A stretch of 5,379 bases of DNA from an archaeon (GTDB lineage Archaea > Nanobdellota > Nanobdellia > Pacearchaeales > GW2011-AR1). Each line of letters starts with the position of its first letter. The stretch's first letter is position 1. Below the pieces are notes generated by a model. It was not told where the DNA came from, did not search any database, and saw only the letters and a list, made by a program, of their open reading frames with translations. A program made the position numbers and the translations under genes. Positions 4,637 through 5,379 of this stretch are shown in pieces. The stretch is from positions 1 to 5,379 of the forward strand of contig DAIENA010000031.1 in the NCBI GenBank assembly GCA_027341315.1, given 5' to 3'.

Positions 4637-4715
4637 ATCGCATTGATGCCGGCGAGCCTGCCTAAATGAGACCGGAGGCGGATCGGGAATCGGTGTAAAA
4701 AGCCCTTAATGCGAT
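4637..4715 (+). ncRNA. Candidate 79-nt structured RNA with kink-turn, family unknown
   Basis: A perfect 8-bp terminal stem, ATCGCATT (4637-4644) with AATGCGAT (4708-4715), encloses a GC-rich region. Inside, ATGCCGG (4646-4652) pairs with TCGGTGT (4690-4696) using three wobble pairs. Then come GA (4654-4655) opposite GA (4687-4688), a 3-base bulge CGG (4684-4686), and the stem GCCTGCCT/AGGCGGAT (4656-4663 with 4676-4683) with a 12-base loop. This again fits a kink-turn. The wobble pairs and the GA steps hold only on the plus strand. The TATA-like element at 4607-4615 predicts transcription start at 4637, the first base of the stem. An unpaired A5-GCCC-TT side (4697-4707) is left free. An H/ACA guide is possible, but no ACA directly follows the stem (the nearest is 4724-4726). 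The RNA ends at the stop codon of the convergent gene. Confidence 0.55.
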
Positions 4716-5195
4716 TTACTTTAACAAGAATTTTTCTAAGTCTTCCAGGGACAAATAAACATAGGTTGGAAGAAGATTGTAATTATCTTTAAACATCAAA
4801 TAAGCGTAATTATCGACGTCTGTTCCTTTCATACATTGGAACTTTATTGAATTGACTTTTACATTCAAACCCTTTCTTAATAATTTGTTCAACCTTTGTT
4901 TAATATTATTTTCATGAAACTTTAAGTCATGGCATATTTCTAATTCAACTTCTTTATTTCCCACTGAATTAATAAGACCACAAATTATTGATGAATAAAC
5001 CATCGCTTTGAAAAATCCAAGACCTCTTTTAGAATACCTGCAGAAATATTTTCCCTTTTCCCAATTTTTTAGCAATTCGTCGATAATCCCCTGATTAATT
5101 TGAAATCCTCTAATTAGTCCTTTGCAGTCAGAAATCGCAAGAACACTTTTATTTTTTAACAAATCGGTGCCGCTTAAGTCAATCTGAAATTTCAT
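4716..5195 (-). CDS. Unrecognised 159-residue protein, possibly RNase H-like fold
   Basis: The protein starts with a short strand and glycine turn (MKFQIDLSGTD), then a second strand (SVLAISDCKG), a helical middle (residues 33-78), a strand with acid (VELEICHDLKFHENN, D90), a helix (IKQRLNKLLRKG), a strand (VKVNSIKFQC) and GTDVDNYAYLMF. Acidic residues D6, D23, D90, D126 and D128 at strand ends, in this alternating order, recall RNase H-like folds. I cannot assign a family, and catalytic residues are not established. No signal peptide or membrane segment is seen, so it is cytoplasmic. The start is secure: TTTATAA at 5218-5224 is centred 26 bases upstream of the ATG. Its stop abuts the end of the candidate plus-strand RNA, which is convergent to it. 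A nucleic-acid role together with that RNA is only a guess. Confidence 0.75.
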   Translation of the reverse strand: MKFQIDLSGTDLLKNKSVLAISDCKGLIRGFQINQGIIDELLKNWEKGKYFCRYSKRGLGFFKAMVYSSIICGLINSVGNKEVELEICHDLKFHENNIKQRLNKLLRKGLNVKVNSIKFQCMKGTDVDNYAYLMFKDNYNLLPTYVYLSLEDLEKFLLK

Positions 5196-5217
5196 AATTT
5201 ATAAAAAGATAAAAACT

Positions 5218-5224
5218 TTATAAA
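5218..5224 (-). promoter_or_regulatory. TATA box of the 159-residue gene
   Basis: TTTATAA on the minus strand, part of the palindrome TTTATAAA (5217-5224), is centred at 5221, 26 bases from the ATG at 5195. This fits a leaderless message. Confidence 0.7.
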
Positions 5225-5229
5225 TTTTA

Positions 5230-5255
5230 ACCAAAAAAAATTTTTAGTTTTTGGT
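5230..5255. repeat. 8-bp inverted repeat in AT-rich intergenic DNA
   Basis: ACCAAAAA (5230-5237) and TTTTTGGT (5248-5255) are perfect inverted copies with a 10-base spacer. They lie just upstream of the TATA box of the 159-residue gene. It could be an operator or a terminator for something beyond the window; the sequence does not decide. Confidence 0.35.
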
Positions 5256-5379
5256 GCAAAAACTTATTACATTTAATACGTTGACTAATTTTTAAATTCA
5301 AATTCATACACTAAATTTTTGATATACTTGGAGATTGGTCAGTAACAATAAGAAATAAAAAAATAAAAATAAAAAATAA
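5256..5379. other. AT-rich intergenic end of the window, no gene seen
   Basis: No ORF, RNA structure or convincing promoter was found. The last 29 bases are runs of A broken by single T (AATAAAAAAATAAAAATAAA), a low-complexity stretch that may explain a contig end here. Confidence 0.5.

Noticed and set aside
4409..4669. Plus-strand ORF of 86 codons beginning with TTG
   Set aside because: It runs through the two GC-rich RNA islands and the AC-rich promoter stretch. It has low-complexity K/P/R composition and no TATA box or Shine-Dalgarno site at the right distance.
4637..4715. Could the 79-nt RNA be a tRNA?
   Set aside because: The length and closing stem invite it, but there is no T-arm (GTTCGAATC-like) before the 3' stem strand and no D-arm or anticodon arrangement.
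4494..4715. SRP RNA, RNase P RNA or a TPP, fluoride or SAM riboswitch
   Set aside because: I compared both strands with remembered core motifs (for example GAGGAAAGTCC of RNase P and the SRP GGAAG-loop helix) and found none. A covariance search would settle it.
4689..5169. AATCGGTG occurs in the plus-strand RNA and again near 5163 inside the 159-residue gene
   Set aside because: It is an eight-base match with no flanking similarity, and the second copy is coding sequence. It is probably chance.

Overview
The window looks like AT-rich archaeal DNA, most likely from a small-genome lineage such as DPANN. Six gene starts have a TATA-like box (TTTATAA, or TTAAATA/TATTTAA) centred 25 or 26 bases upstream of the ATG, with no Shine-Dalgarno sequence. 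This is the signature of leaderless archaeal mRNAs. Genes are short and packed, several encode exported or membrane proteins, and the one recognisable regulator is an archaeal-type winged helix protein. The phylum-level guess is inference; no rRNA or marker gene is present.

Layout, left to right. Bases 1-525 (+) are the 3' part of a DsbA-like thiol-disulfide oxidoreductase cut by the window edge. It converges on 533-1339 (-), an ATP-cone plus Mrr-type nuclease plus helix-hairpin-helix protein. Next is 1379-2011 (-), a HAD-family phosphatase. Divergent from it is a coupled pair: 2112-2546, a membrane-anchored secreted protein, and 2546-2893, a four-TM DoxX-like protein. A small winged-helix regulator (3258-2992, -) follows, with an apparent in-frame remnant of a second winged-helix gene after its stop. 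It shares one TATA box and a 15-bp palindrome with a divergent coupled pair: 3309-3959, an exported six-cysteine protein, and 3956-4282, a two-TM protein. This reads as a self-contained regulator plus surface-protein cassette.

The most unusual part is 4279-4715. It holds a possible 33-residue protein on the minus strand, the only start here with a Shine-Dalgarno site and a structured leader. Beyond it are two GC-rich islands that I interpret as two divergently transcribed structured RNAs, 4588-4494 (-) and 4637-4715 (+). They flank one symmetric TATA-like element at 4607-4615. Each can fold a kink-turn (3-nt bulge plus tandem G.A pairs, only on its proposed sense strand), and the two kink-turns resemble each other with compensatory pair changes. 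I do not recognise either RNA.

The right end carries an unrecognised 159-residue protein (5195-4716, -), whose stop codon abuts the plus-strand RNA, then about 180 bases of AT-rich DNA ending in A-rich low-complexity sequence. No tRNA, rRNA, CRISPR array or insertion sequence was seen.
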